Origin: Hibiscus mutabilis
Lineage: Eukaryota; Streptophyta; Magnoliopsida; Malvales; Malvaceae
NCBI GenBank assembly: GCA_019671005.1
Contig: CM033752.1
Span: 3,100,001-3,164,000, forward strand
Length of the DNA: 64,000 nucleotides
Reading direction: 5' to 3'
The translations under genes and the position numbers were made by a program. This document shows positions 41,614 through 52,700 of the stretch, piece by piece. The notes below the pieces were generated by a model. The model worked only from the letters and a program-made list of their open reading frames with translations. It searched no databases and was not told the DNA's origin. Within the stretch, counting starts at the first letter, position 1, and each line of letters begins with the position of its first letter.

Positions 41614-44353
41614 TGTAACGACCCAAATTTCGGGTTTTGCAAATTGGGCCTCAGACCCAATCTACTTGGGCCTTTAGGATGAGAGCCCAATTAAGATTAA
41701 TCAATTGGGCCTAAGGGTAAAAAGGGAAAAATATGTATTCATTAAAGTGTGTATATTTATTTGTTTGGGAAAAGTAAAATAGGGGGTAATTTGAATAAAG
41801 TATGTTGATGATGTGATGGAGAAAGAGAAGAGGAAAAATAAGATATTTTGGGGAGAGAGAGAGAAAAATGAGAGAAATAGAGAAAAACTAAAGGGGAAGG
41901 CTTCAAACCTCGATCTATGGTCATTGTAGTCATCGTGCACGACACCGTCAATACCATTGGAAAGGTCTCATCGAGACGAGTCCAACGGTGGTCGTCGCAT
42001 CATCGTCCGAGCCGTAATTCGTCGAATTAAGAAAGAAGTTTCGATATAAGCTAATTCAACAAGTTTCTATCATTACCGCCGCAAATTGAGGCCACCGTCG
42101 AAATCAGCGGCCAAAGAATAGTGGGGCTAGATCCCACCATTATCGTTCATCCATCGAAAAGGGGCTCACGCACCACCATGCGCCGCCCCTACGAGTGAGC
42201 GAGCGTCTGGCCAGGCGAGTGCACCGCGCCACATTGAAGCGGGCTCCCCGGGTGCACGTGAGCTCGCCCGCATTGGATAACGTCTCGCGGTTGCACCATC
42301 TTCTCCATGCACTTGCCCGCACAAGATCATGTACCTAGGGTGCACCCAGCTTGCTATGCGCATGCACCACACCGGATCACGAAGGGTTGACCAGGCATTT
42401 TACCAGCGTTGACTAGCTGTTGATTTTTTTGGAAGACCCTACCCAGGGGTTTCTCAACGTTTTGAATCCATTGGCGCAATCCATTTTGCCAAATTCAAAC
42501 TCGATAAGTTGTTTTTACGCGTTTGACCTTGTGAATGATATAGAAGATGTATGGAATTAATGTATTTTTGTATTTGTTGATATACGAGGGTTATTCGGGT
42601 TTGGACATCAGATCATGTAAATTGTTCGGGAAGCTTGGATGGGGATTTTAGCTATATTAGCTTAAGGTTAGTACACCTCAAACTCTGAAATACTTTATGA
42701 GCATCATAAGTGTAATTATCTTACATGTTAGTGGTTGCAAATTATGAGATGAGTAATACATATGTGTTGATACCGATAGTCTGAGGCTTGGTAATTATTG
42801 AGATGCTTGATGAGCTTGATAATGTTCGAGTCTGCTATGAGCTTTAGAGACTGTATAAGATTGTCTAAATATCCGTATGATTATCTGATTGTATGATTAG
42901 TTGACTGATTAATATATGATGATGCCTTGCGTGCTAGCTAAATAAATTAATATGTTCGATTGAATATTGGTTAGAGACAATACTGATAAATATTTGATTA
43001 AATGGGTAAAAAGTCGGTAAGTAGTAATAATTAATTAAATACACTAGCAACATACTTTAATGCCTTTCACAAGCTTTAGGGACCTAATAGGTATTATAAC
43101 ATCGTAATTTAAAGAAATTGTACAAACTCGTGAGTTGGGTACCGGTACGAACTTTGGCTATACTGGTAAGCGATTAGGGTCATATCGGTACAAGTAAGAC
43201 CATACCGATACTTGTAGAAATTGGGAATTTCCAGTAAACTAATTGATAGCGGTATGCGTGTGAGTACCGTGAACCAGGGGTACCATATCGATACTCATAT
43301 TCGAGTACCGATGTCGCTGAACTTGATAGTCTAAAATGCCGGTCTAAGATAAGGGTAAATACAGAATATTAATAAATGAACTATACCTTGATAAATGAGA
43401 TCGCGTTGCTTGTATGTCAAGTAGGCATTTGATTAATGGGATCTGGATACCCAATGAAATAGTATTGCAACATCATGGTTGAGATAACGAATGAGGTTAT
43501 CGATACTATGTGACCCGAGCCTCATTCAAATATACTCGAGGAGGGATTCCGAGTATGGGTGTATGTTCCGATGCTATGTGACCCGACCTCACCCAGAGTG
43601 TAGATGCTCGAGGATTATTTTGAGCAGGGTGTATGTTCCGATGCTATGTGACCCGACCTCACCCAGAGTGTATGTTTCGATACTACGTGACCTGGCCTCA
43701 CTCGGAGTGTATGTACCGATGCTTTGTGACACAGCCTCACTTTAGAGTTGTGTTGTTATTAGTGATATGTGTTTTGCCTAGATGCTTTGATGAGATCTCG
43801 GTATGGTTGGGCTTTGTGTGCCATGATTAATGATTGCTATGATGTTAGTATGTGTTTAGGCGGCTAGCGGTAGTGCCATATGTTTAAATATCTCTTCTTA
43901 TTGCTCGTACTAGCTTGCATCCTTATGTTTATGATTAGCATGAAGTATAGTAGGGTAGATGTGTACCATTGAGCTTTGTAATCTCAACGCTCAAAATTGT
44001 TGTTTCCGTGCGTAGGTTGATCACGGGACCGAAGAGCACTGTCTGTATGGAATTCCACAAGCGGCGTTGTCGGAGTATAGTACTTGTATTTAGTGGACTG
44101 TGTATTCATAGAACCTTACGCGTATGAGTCTGTAATCCTTATTTTGAATATGGATTAATTAAGTCAAATGTTTAAATGTTTTATTTAATTGGAGCTACTT
44201 TATAACTTTTCAATCGTTTATATATTTATTTTGAATTGTGGGCTTTAAATGCATTCGGAAAGTATTTTATTTTGGCTAAACTAAGTTGGGAAATTTTATA
44301 ATTTTGATTTGGGATTGAGGCCCAAATGTGATATTCGGATCGAGGGTGTTACA
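41614..44353 (+). mobile_element. Solo Ty3-gypsy LTR, 2740 bp, TSD AAGGT
   Basis: Starts TGTAACGACCCAAATTTCGG and ends GAGGGTGTTACA. AAGGT flanks both sides (41609-41613 and 44354-44358). It is a different family from the LTR at 37874. It contains a GC-rich patch at 42150-42400 (overlapping frames on both strands, judged chance), ACCG(A/G)TAC-rich motifs at 43130-43320 and a ~40-60-bp minisatellite at 43560-43745. No internal element sequence remains. Confidence 0.92.
43560..43745. repeat. Minisatellite in solo LTR
   Basis: Three to four copies of GTATGTTCCGATGCTATGTG ACCCGACCTCACCCAGAG, with decay towards the right. Confidence 0.85.
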
Positions 44354-44551
44354 AAGGTAGTGTTAAACGAGATTAATAACAAACTTCAACGACCATGGTG
44401 TTGGTGGACGATTTTAGTGGAGATTGATAAGCTGGCGAGCAAGATTGGAAAGGTGCAATTCGATTATGTGTCCAGACAAGCAAATGTGCTCGTCGATTGC
44501 CTAGCGAAAGATGGAATGTATCGAGCGTCTCTCTTCAAAGATTGGTGGTAG
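44354..44551 (+). pseudogene. LINE RNase H domain, C-terminal piece
   Basis: After the TSD the frame continues VVLNEINNKLQRPWCWWTIL, then EIDKLASKIGKVQFDYVSRQ, ANVLVDCLAKDGMYRAS and a stop after FKDWW. The NVLVDCLAK stretch corresponds to the NxxADxLAK motif, with the catalytic Asp retained. The frame is in phase with the part before the LTR. It would remove RNA from cDNA hybrids during target-primed reverse transcription. Confidence 0.75.
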
Positions 44552-45011
44552 GTGTGATCTGCTGATAATTGATTATATGCAGTGTTTCTATGTCTTAATT
44601 ATAAATAGGTGAATCTATGTGAGTTTTGTATGGTGTTATTTCCTTCTGACAGTTATAACACCTTGTTTGTATGGTGTTGTACTGTATTTCTCTTCCCTGA
44701 AAGTATGTACTTTTTCCTTTATATAGGTTTAGGGAAATTTTTAATACTTTTTTCTTTATATAGGTTTAGGGTGATTTTTAATGAGACACACTTCACAAAT
44801 TTTTTAATAAAAAATTATTTACCGAGAAAAAAAACTTTAGAAAAAAATTGACTTTCTACTTCAGTGTTATAGGTCTATATCCATGATATTCTTTTAGCTA
44901 TGATTAGTTGACGTAATGCTCTTAAAATAGGAAAGTTTTGTCAGGGTAGTTCTGGGCATGTTTAATCGCATAGGGCCCTAGAAAAAGGAGGCCCCTAAAT
45001 GAGTATGATTA

Positions 45012-45217
45012 GGATTCACTTACATTGTGTAAAACTCAATTACTTTTACACTTTTTTTGGACTGTTGGATGATGGTAGTAAATGACTTAGATTATTTTCT
45101 TTTTTATGTGATAATCTTCACATTTTCTATTGTTATTCTCAATCCTCCATTTACCTCCATCCAATAGTCTGAAAAAATGTGTAAAACTTTCAATTTTTAC
45201 GTAGTGTAAGAGGATCC
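45012..45217. mobile_element. MITE with ~60-bp terminal inversion, TA target site
   Basis: The left end GGATTCACTTACATTGTGTA and the reverse complement of the right end GGATCCTCTTACACTACGTA pair well, and the match continues inward (GGACTGTTGGATGATGG / GACTATTGGATGGAGG). TA flanks both sides (45010-45011 and 45218-45219), as in Tc1/mariner-type MITEs. The interior is only about 80 bp. Confidence 0.7.
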
Positions 45218-45224
45218 TATCTCA

Positions 45225-45425
45225 TATATATATATGTGGGGGGGGGGTTATATTTTGATACACAAATTGTGTAAAAAAATATTTACACAACCCTTCATAT
45301 TTAAACTATAAAATCTAAAACCTAAATTCTTAACTTTAACACCCTAAAACCTAGACCTTAAACTCTAAATTTTAATCATAAATTATAAATTCTACATCCT
45401 ACAACCTAAATCTGTAAACTCTAAA
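45225..45425. repeat. (TA)n-(G)n run and CCCTAAA-like degenerate stretch
   Basis: A TATATA run followed by a 10-base G run at about 45238-45247, then AAACCTAAATTC, CACCCTAAAACCTAGACC and similar words that resemble decayed plant telomere repeats. No gene. Confidence 0.6.
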
Positions 45426-45559
45426 ATTAAAAGGCGTTGGTTGCCTTTTAATAACAAAGTATTTTCCTCTCTATATATAACAAATTAAAAAAAAATCTTA
45501 ATCCAAAGTATTAATTGTGGCAAGGGATGGTTCAATTCCATTAATTTTATTTTAACGAC

Positions 45560-45960
45560 TAGATTTTTTTCTCAACAAATGAGATTTTATTATAGGGTAA
45601 AGAACCCAAAACCTACGTTAAGTGACTCATTAGAAACTTTTTTAAATCTAAATGGAGGAAAAGAATACACACAACAAGGTACAAATTACACCCAAGACAA
45701 CCAATGAGCAACAAGGTACAAAATACACCCAAAATATATCCAAAAAACGCCATTGATTAAAACCTCTTGGTCCTGCCATCGCCAATAATGTCACACAAAT
45801 CCTTGAAGGCTTCCTCCAAAGTCATCACAATTTGATCATAAGACAAACCATAACCCATGCAAAGCATCACGAAAAACAATCGAAACACATGGCAATATGA
45901 TTAGAATGAGAAGAAAAAAAACCCAAAACAGCAAACCCAATCAGGTCATTTGAGAATGTT
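45560..45960 (-). mobile_element. LINE 3' fragment, minus strand
   Basis: AACAAATGAGATTTTATTAT, then CTAAATGGAGGAAAAGAATA, matches the 3' regions of the LINE copies at 25655 and 60320-60420. A 40-codon minus-strand frame (LFFVMLCMGYGLSYDQIVMT) has no known domain. Confidence 0.5.
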
Positions 45961-45989
45961 TTTACTTCTTTCTTCATTCTGATAAATTA

Positions 45990-46205
45990 TATTTATTGGA
46001 TTACGTTAACCTCAAATCTCATTATAATAATTTTAAAAAAGCTCTTAAGAAATGTAAGTTATCTGATGTTGATGGAAATGAGCTATTTGTTGAGTTGAAA
46101 TTAGTTAGAGAGCTTTTACCAAGGAAAAAATAGGAGCAATGGACATATTAAAGTTTTCAAACTTTCTAATTGTTTTCAAATGCGAAAATTGCATATAGAG
46201 TCCTT
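45990..46205 (+). pseudogene. hAT transposase fragment (ZMYM1/DUF4371-like), part 1
   Basis: Reads LDYVNLKSHYNNFKKALKKC then KLSDVDGNELFVELKLVREL. It shifts frame and continues IGAMDILKFSNFLIVF, ending IAYRVLF at the insertion point. The D(V/I)DG-ELF-EL-(V/I)REL pattern is that of the region before the C-terminal dimerisation domain of plant hAT-type zinc-finger MYM transposases. One stop and one frameshift are present. Confidence 0.7.
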
Positions 46206-46210
46206 TTTTT

Positions 46211-46635
46211 TGAATATGAGTACGTTAGTTTTATTAAAATAGGAAAAATCCAAAGATACAATGAGAGTTTACAACTCAGATAAACAAACTTGATCCGGAC
46301 ATATTCCTAAAAATATGAAAACTAATGTCTCTAGATCATAAAAAGGACCATACAAAGAAAAGGTAAAAACCCTAACTCAAAGGCTCAAAAAAATACTAAC
46401 ATCACCAAAGTTCGATGATGAAAGGTAAAAACAAACAACAAACAACTTTAAAAAATGTATATTATAATAATAAGACACGTTGACAACACGGTCATTACCA
46501 TAACTCAATCACGAACAAGAACGGTGATTGTGAGCTCGTATCTAATCCAGTTTGAGGGTCCAAAATAGGGAGATCAGCAGGATAATCAAAAGAGCGTCAT
46601 CTTGATCAGTCATGACGACGTCAAATCCAACCCTG
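46211..46635 (-). mobile_element. LINE 3' fragment inserted in the hAT transposase
   Basis: The inserted sequence starts GAATATGAGTACGTTAGTTT TATTAAAATAGG, a LINE tail read from the minus side. ATAGAGTCCTTTTTT on the left and ATAGAGTTTTTTTA on the right form an imperfect 13-15-bp target duplication. Coding outside the insertion joins in the expected order. Confidence 0.65.
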
Positions 46636-46643
46636 ATAGAGTT

Positions 46644-46850
46644 TTTTTACTATTCTTATTAATGTTTGTTCTGCATAATGAGGCTTTTCAAAATTGATGT
46701 TTGTGAAGTCATACTTGCAGACAACCATGTTGCAAGAAAGGCTAAATGAACTTGCTTTGACGGAAACCGAGAGTGGTCTTCTAAAAGAAGTTTATATTGA
46801 AAGCGATGCAGATAATTTCGTTTCGAAATAGGTAAGAAGAACAATACTTT
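46644..46850 (+). pseudogene. hAT transposase C-terminal dimerisation region, part 2
   Basis: Reads FTILINVCSA, two stops, GFSKLMFVKSYLQTTMLQER and LNELALTETESGLLKEVYIE. The S-FSKL--(I/V)K(S/N)-L-(S/T)TM-QERLN-LA pattern is the highly conserved C terminus of plant hAT transposases (hAT family dimerisation). Stops show it is dead. It follows part 1 directly once the LINE insertion is removed. Confidence 0.8.
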
Positions 46851-47044
46851 TTAAGTGAAAATATTAAGATTTTTAGATGTTTGTAAGTAATTATTATGTT
46901 CCTCAAGAGTGTATACAATCTAACATTTTTTGTATTTCTATTATATTATAAATTTAGGTCCTCTTTTTGTATTTGTTAGCATCTTGTCTGCTTAGCTTTG
47001 GATAATAAAAAAATAACTTTATCCAAAAAAAAATAAGATCCTTT

Positions 47045-47342
47045 TAAATATTTGAACCGCCCTTGAAACTAATATTGATGTAAAAGATGATGTCAAATGA
47101 GATGGCTCGTTCAAAATTAAAGTTGAAATGTGCGTCGATGATCCTCTTACGACAAGTTTTAATATAAGGCGACATAAGAACATAACATTATCGGTAAAGT
47201 TTAAGTATTAAAGGTTGTCAGAATATTTTTACTCATGTGGTCGTTTGGGACACCATGAAAATGAGTGTTGTTTCAAAGAAGACGTGTTCAAAAAAGCATC
47301 TCTCTACGACCCTGGGTTAAGAGCTAATCATACCAGAAAAGA
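47045..47342 (+). pseudogene. LINE ORF1 zinc-knuckle region (DUF4283/zf-CCHC_4 type), left part
   Basis: Near 47220-47290 the plus strand reads LSEYFYSCGRLGHHENECCF, a CX2CX4HX4C knuckle with the form C-GR-GHHENEC, then KEDVFKKASLYDPGLRANHT. Upstream sequence is degraded by stops. The frame runs up to the copia A insertion site and resumes after it (57165). It is an RNA-binding ORF1/gag-like protein of a LINE or a related host domain. Confidence 0.6.
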
Positions 47343-47347
47343 GATTT

Positions 47348-48338
47348 TTTAACCACTATAAGTTGGTAGAAAGGTTTCTTTATTCAACAATGTAAAAGAA
47401 AAATTTACAGAGATAAGAAACTTACATAAAATACCAAAGCTAAGCTACTTATTTATACAATAAGATGTAACTACATTAGGGTGTATTCGTTTTGGTTCGG
47501 TTTTTTAACAAAATGTGAATAGAACCGCAGCCTGCGATTTTTTAAAAAGAAAACCGAAACCGAATGGTAAAAAACCAAAAACCGAATTTTGCGGTTCGGT
47601 TCAGTTAAAAACCGCGGTTTTAACGGTTTTTTTTTCAAAATAAAAAATAAGCAAAACACATAATATATTTTAATTTATCATCAGACACTCCAATATCAAT
47701 TTATTTTGTCATTAAGAACAAGAAAATACATGTCTTGAACTCTTGACAAATCTAAGATTTCAAATAGAAATGAATTAAAAAATAACGATGATTACAAAAC
47801 AGACAATCTATCTAACAAATAAATCACATAAAATATTCATTTAATTAATATCCACTCAATGATTCTACATCACCAACTTGGGACATAAATATGTAGTCTC
47901 ATATATTGTTTGATTAAAACCAAACTCAAATATTCAACATAATAAAACAACTCTTGAATAATAAATATTATAAAAACATATTCTAATTTGAAACACAATA
48001 TTCAATCAACTTAATATTATAAAAACATATCCAAATATTCCAAGAAAATGTCTTAAAAACAAATCAAAATATTTCAAGAGACTATCTTTAAAATATATTT
48101 GATATGGATCATAATGTATTTTTTAATTCGGGTTGATATGGAATAAAAGGGTTCCATATTGAAAACCCTAAACCGAACCGAATTGAGAAGCTTTAGTTTT
48201 AAACCGAACCTCAACATGCAAACCCGAACCAAACCGCATAATCCGGTTCAAGTCGGTTTTTCGATTTTTTCGGTTTCGTTGCTCACCCCTAAACTACATA
48301 ACTGTCTAATAACAAACTTTACTAACAGTTAGATAATA
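47348..48338 (-). repeat. 3' LTR of copia A (168 bp plus an 823-bp insertion)
   Basis: The left and right LTRs have exactly equal length once the hAT-type element and one TSD copy are removed (991 minus 823 = 168). The left edge reads TTTAACCACTATAAGTTGG where the other LTR has TGTAACAACTATAAGTTGG. Confidence 0.88.
47477..48291. mobile_element. Non-autonomous hAT-type element, 815 bp, TSD AACTACAT
   Basis: The ends TAGGGTGTATTCG and, in reverse complement, TAGGGGTGAGCAACG form an imperfect terminal inversion. AACTACAT lies on both sides (47469-47476 and 48292-48299), the 8-bp duplication of hAT elements. Subterminal regions are rich in AACCGAA/TTCGGTT motifs in both orientations. A short minus-strand frame at 47471-47659 is not a transposase. 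Removal restores the copia A LTR. Confidence 0.9.
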
Positions 48339-48960
48339 GCCCCCCTCAAGATGGACCTTGGTGAATGTTAATGAGTCCATCTTGACAATGAATTCATTGA
48401 AAGCTGGAGAATAGAGAGCTTTTGTAAAGATATCTGTGAGTTGCCTTTTGGATCGAATATGGAAAAGCTTGAGAAATCCAAAAGCTATTCTTTCGTGAAC
48501 AAAATGGATGGCAATCAACCTCTATGTGTTTGGCACGTTCATGAAAAACTTAGTTTGTTGCCAAATGAATGGCTACTTGATTGTCACAATAGAGAAAAGC
48601 AGTTGGAATGGAAATATGAAGATAAGATAGAAGAGCTGCAATCCAGACCAGTTCACAAGTTGCTGAGGCCATTTCCCTGTACTAAGCCTCACATGAAGAA
48701 CGGCTCACAGCGTGTTGCTTTTTTGATTTCCATGAGACCAACCGTTGCCAATATAAGTGCAAAATCCAGTAGTTGAACGCCTGGTATCTGGGCATGAACT
48801 GTAGTCTAAATCGACAAATCCACTGAGTTGAAGACTTGACTTGGAGGAAAAGAATAAACCAAGACCAGGTCTTTATATAAGACAAAAGATGATAAGCAAC
48901 TAAGAGATGAGGCTGTCGTGGCATAGAAACAAACTTACTTAACAAATGAACCATACAAGT
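48306..48960 (-). pseudogene. Copia A RNase H region (broken)
   Basis: The minus-strand frame 48306-48518 reads FVHERIAFGFLKLFHIRSKRQLTDIFTKALYSPAF. This is the C-terminal copia RNase H signature (normally ...QLADIFTKAL) and leads directly to LEGGYY and the polypurine tract. An upstream piece at 48682-48954 lies in shifted frames and holds remnants of the domain core (SWKSKKQHAVSRSSCEA, the Glu region). At least two frameshifts are present. Confidence 0.8.
48339..48356 (-). other. Polypurine tract of copia A
   Basis: The minus strand reads CATCTTGAGGGGGGC directly before the LTR start TATTATCTAAC. Confidence 0.8.
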
Positions 48961-49081
48961 AATGTCGGGTCTGGTGTGCGTAAGATAGAGTAAACGCCCA
49001 ACAAACGACGATACAACTGAGGATCTGGTAATAATTCCCCTTTATGCATATTGAGTTTATGATTGGAAACAATAGGCAAGT

Positions 49082-49648
49082 TCACAAGTTTCTTACCAAG
49101 AGAACCAGTATCCTCAAGGAGTTGTAAAGCATAATGCCTTTGAGATAAGGAAATGCCAGACTCATTTGAGCAACCTCAAAACCAAGAAAATAACGCAATG
49201 GTCCCAATTCTTCGAGCTTAAAATGTTGTTTGAGGAAAGTCTGAACTTCTGTCAATAATTCCAAGTTCTTACCAGCAAGAACAACATCATCTACATAAAC
49301 CAAGAAAGACACCAAATTGTCTCCTATGCCTTTGATGAAAAGCGAGTTCTCATGAGGAGATTGAACAAAACCAAACTTCAAAATTACTGTAGAAAAGGCA
49401 TGAAACCATTGTCGAGAAGCCTGTTTCAAGCCATAGATAGACTTTTGTAATTTGCAAACCAAATCACTGCCTTGAACATTCGACTTATAACCAAGGGGTA
49501 GCTTCATATAGACTTCCTCATCGAGCTTACCATTGAGGAAAGCGTTATTAACGTCAAGCTGAAGAAGATGCCAGTTGTTAACAGCAGCAAGTGCCAACAA
49601 AACCTTAAAGGAAGTCATGTTTGATACGACACACCCATTTGCAGTCAA
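49082..49648 (-). pseudogene. Copia A reverse transcriptase, intact palm segment
   Basis: An unbroken 188-codon stretch: FKVLLALAAVNNWHLLQLDV, NNAFLNGKLDEEVYMKLP (catalytic Asp in QLDV-NAFL), LQKSIYGLKQASRQWF (the fingers-palm motif of copia RTs), FLVYVDDVVLAG (YVDD active site) and LEELGPLRYFLGFEVA. The N-terminal (WKWLFK-type) region is missing, because the frame begins at codon MTANGCV after a degraded stretch at 49650-49890, and the C-terminal part shifts frame at about 49090. All three catalytic aspartates are visible, but the polyprotein is broken on both sides. Confidence 0.85.
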
Positions 49649-49869
49649 TTGGCTATTTGCCTTCAGAAGAGATACAACAGATCACGTTTGAAGAGATTCC
49701 ATAGCCTATAGTTCATCTTGCATAGCTGCTCTCCATTCTGGCAGTTTGACTGCTTGATGGTAGAATGCAGGTTCAGATGTAGAAGAGACATTTGCTATAA
49801 AAGCACCATAAGAAGGTGATAACTTAGAGGTTGTAAGATGATTCTCAATTGTATAAAAACATGAAGAAG

Positions 49870-50275
49870 AAGCTATATTGCAGTAATATTGCTATAAGTA
49901 TGAGGGTTTCTGAACAACCCTAAGAGACCTGGGAAAACCATGAGGCTCAGATTGCACAACATGGGGTTCAGCATGGGGCTCGGCATGTGGCTCAAAATGT
50001 GAATCAGGAGAATCAGCAACATCATTGTGGCCAACAGGTGATTCATGTTGTGACAAATTAGCAGGGTATTCTGGTATGTCCTGAAAACTATCAAACTGCA
50101 TGAAAATGTCACGTGTTGCATCAGTAAGAAATGTAGGGAAGGAAAACTGATAAAAAGGATCTATTAAAGAATCAGAACTAGTAATGGTATGAAAAGGAAA
50201 AACCCATTCATGAAACACAACATCTCAAGAAACCACAACAGACTGAGTCTTTAATATGTATACTTTTATATCCCT
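49870..50275 (-). pseudogene. Copia A integrase-RT linker (broken)
   Basis: The minus-strand frame 49892-50218 encodes the hydrophilic linker. It contains a short His/Glu/Pro repeat (EPHAEPHAEPHVV) from a 12-bp minisatellite and ends SLRVVQKPSYL, the conserved start of the RT-proximal region (RxxxPPxYL-type). It is broken by stops at both ends. Confidence 0.65.
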
Positions 50276-50990
50276 TCATGCCAGATGCATAACCAGGCAA
50301 CGCTCTTTCTGAAAATTTGTAATGATGTACTCGTAATGCGGAGACTTATTTCCCAATAAAGGAGAAACCAGCCTGTTGATGATGAACGTAGCAGTGAGCA
50401 AGCAATCACCCCAATAATTAATAGGTACTTTGGACTGAAAAAACAAGGCTCGTGAAACAGCTAATAAATGCTGATGTTTCCTTTCAACCACAGCATTTTG
50501 CTGCGGAGTTTCAGCACATGAAAAATGATGCACAATCCCAAGTTGAGAAAATAATTCAGTAAATTTTAGTTCCGGAGCATTATCAGACCTAAAAACCTTC
50601 ATATCATAACCAAATTGTCTCTTTCCGATTCGAATGAAAGATGGAATGATGGAAATTGAATCAGACTTATGTTGTAATAGATATGTCCAGGTGCATCTCT
50701 TGTAATCATCAACCAAAGTCAAGAAAAAAACGTTGATTATTGTAAGTAACAGACTTAAAAGGAACCCTAATATCACAATGAATTAACTCAAAAGGACAAG
50801 AAGCACGAGAAGTTGACACAGGAAAGGGTAATCTGCGTTGTTTAGCCAATGGACAAACTTGACAAAAAGAATCTTTCTTATTAGAATCAGAAGATGGCAA
50901 AACATCTTTTAACATTCGTAGTATATCTGAACTTGGATGACCTAATATGTCATGCCAAGAAGCCACACAAGCAGTAGAAGTAAAGAGCTA
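50276..50990 (-). pseudogene. Copia A GAG-pre-integrase and integrase core (broken)
   Basis: The minus-strand frame 50709-50966 gives WHDILGHPSSDILRMLKDVL, then CQVCPLAKQRRLPFP (the HHCC zinc finger) and FELIHCDI. The frame 50276-50776 carries TLVDDYKRCTWTYLLQHKSD (first Asp region), KVFRSDNAPELKF (second Asp) and CAETPQQNAVVERKHQHLLA (catalytic Glu). The D-D-E residues are therefore present, but a frameshift near 50740 separates the zinc finger from the core, and the C terminus ends early. Confidence 0.85.
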
Positions 50991-51201
50991 CTAAAAATTG
51001 TTCGAGATAAAGCAGGTAAATGCAGCAAATAAAGGCCTTGTTTTAGCTCACCCTTCCCAATCACTTGCTGAAGGTCCTAAATCAAATAGTGAAAGTTGCA
51101 AAAAAAAAAAAACACGAAGATTAGAATCCTTAATTAATTCACTTACAGCCAAGAGAATAAACCTGAATTCGGGAACATAAAGAACATTCTTGAGCATTAA
51201 A

Positions 51202-51580
51202 TTAGATGAAAGACGAATGTGACCAGAAAACCAACTGAAATAACAGACAGCAAATATGACGAGATGCACCAGAATCAATGATCAAGGATCTTTGTGAATC
51301 AGAAAAACTCAAATTATTAATGTAAGAGATAATCTTGCCTTGCATTGCCATATTGATTGAGGAAGTAGGAATTTCAAGATTGGAGGCAGCTTGTAATTGA
51401 TTTGTCAACATAGCTATCAACTGTTGACACTGTTGAGGGGTTAAAGAATCACCATCAACTGATTTGGAAGACAAAGAATCAACGTTATTATCAGAAGTAT
51501 TGACCACATTTGTATGAACAATGTTTGCATGAGGCTGCTTGGATCGAGCATTATATCTAGGAGGATAACCATGCAACTTG
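51202..51580 (-). pseudogene. Copia A gag end and protease (broken)
   Basis: The minus strand resumes just after copia B with YKLHGYPPRYN, the sequence that follows the CCHC knuckle. It then runs through a Gln-rich stretch (TPQQCQQLIAMLTNQLQ) to the aspartic protease box SLIIDSGASRHIC. The frame shifts after the box. The knuckle itself lies on the other side of copia B (56296-56400). Confidence 0.8.
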
Positions 51581-51777
51581 TAATGAAGCATAATCTTCTG
51601 CATTTTTCTTCTCTTTTGTATTTCAATTGTTGTTATCTTATCGTTAGTTATTCTTGATTTAAATTCTTTATTTTCAAATTTATTTAGCTTTATCTCCTTT
51701 TTGATAATGTAAATCGGTTGGGGTTCTTCCTAAATAAACCCTTCAACCATGTTCAATAAATTCAATTCACTTTCTAC
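51581..51777 (+). repeat. 5' LTR of copia B
   Basis: Runs from TAATGAAGCATAATCTTCTG to CACTTTCTAC. It contains TTCCTAAATAAACCC, a possible TATA region (TATATAAACCC in the other LTR). Confidence 0.8.
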
Positions 51778-51823
51778 ATCTGCATTCTTACGAACAATTT
51801 TTTCCCTTCCTTTTACACCACAA

Positions 51824-52700
51824 ATGGCTCCTTCCATTGTCAACGCATATAAATCAACACCCACAACCACTATTGTTCAATTTAATCCCCTTGCCCAACT
51901 TCCAATAAAACTCACTGGCAGCCAAAACTTCACTATTTGAAAAGTTCAAATTGAAATGTTAATGCATGGTCACAACCTATTTGGTTATCTTGATGGCACA
52001 ACAACCACACCACCTACAAACTCACCGTTGAAAATCAAACCACTCCAAACCCAGATTACCAAACTTGGTTTTGTCAAGACGAACTAATTCAAAATGCCAT
52101 TTTAGCTTCCGTTGAACCTACTCTTGCCTCTACCGTTGTAATCGCATCTAATGCTCATTATGCATGGCAACACTACATACAGCTTTTGCCAATAAATCCC
52201 AAACTCAGATTTTTAGCCTTCAAGATAAACTTGCACATGTCACCAAAGATGTACGACCTATCGCTGATTACCTTCATGAAATCCGTTCGATTGCCAATGA
52301 GCTTGCCACTGCAGGTGAACCGATCTCCAACACTCGCCTTATTGTTCGGATACTACAAGGTCTTGGTCCTGAGTATAAGCATGTATCTACTGCTATCAGA
52401 TCTCGTGAAACCCCAACAACTTATGAGGAGCTTTATGAAAAACTCCTCGATCATGAAATCTTTCTACAACATGAAGACAACAAGAACATGTTGGTAAAAC
52501 CTGTTAGTGCCAATGTTGCTCAAAACTCATCATTCACACCATCACGCTATGACAGTAATCGTCGACAGAATCCTAACAACCACTACAATGGGCGCACCCA
52601 ACCTTGGCGGCCTCGACGTAATACTCAACAACAACAATGGTCTACCAACATTGTGTACTGCCAACTATGCAGTACACCTGGTCATTCCGCTCGTGTATGA
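51824..52700 (+). pseudogene. Copia B gag (UBN2 type) with zinc knuckle
   Basis: The start MAPSIVNAYKSTPTT leads to PLAQLPIKLTGSQNFTI, the usual N-terminal gag motif of plant copia elements, and a stop at 51938-51940. After frameshifts, 52164-52700 carries the UBN2 domain (LQDKLAHVTKDVRPIADYLH, then LIVRILQGLGPEYKHVSTAI, then TPTTYEELYEKLLDHEIFLQ) and an Asn/Gln/Arg-rich tail. The knuckle YCQLCSTPGHSARV ends at a TGA where the next Cys codon is expected. Gag would form the element's particle and bind RNA. It is inactivated by stops. Confidence 0.85.

Larger units (their letters stand above)
41505..44834 (+). mobile_element. LINE 3' end split by a solo LTR
   Basis: The RNase H domain of a LINE runs from about 41528 to 41613, is interrupted by a 2740-bp solo LTR, and resumes at 44359 to a stop at 44549-44551. 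A 3' untranslated region follows, ending AATAAAAAATTATTTACCGAG with a short A-rich tail near 44834. The 3' terminus matches those at 32613 (plus) and in reverse at 57360 and 60311. Confidence 0.75.

Noticed and set aside
42140..42372. Arg/Ala-rich minus-strand frames in a GC-rich patch
   Set aside because: They lie within a solo LTR, are low complexity, and two overlapping frames are open at once.
48441..48776. 111-codon plus-strand frame
   Set aside because: It is antisense to the copia A RNase H remnants.
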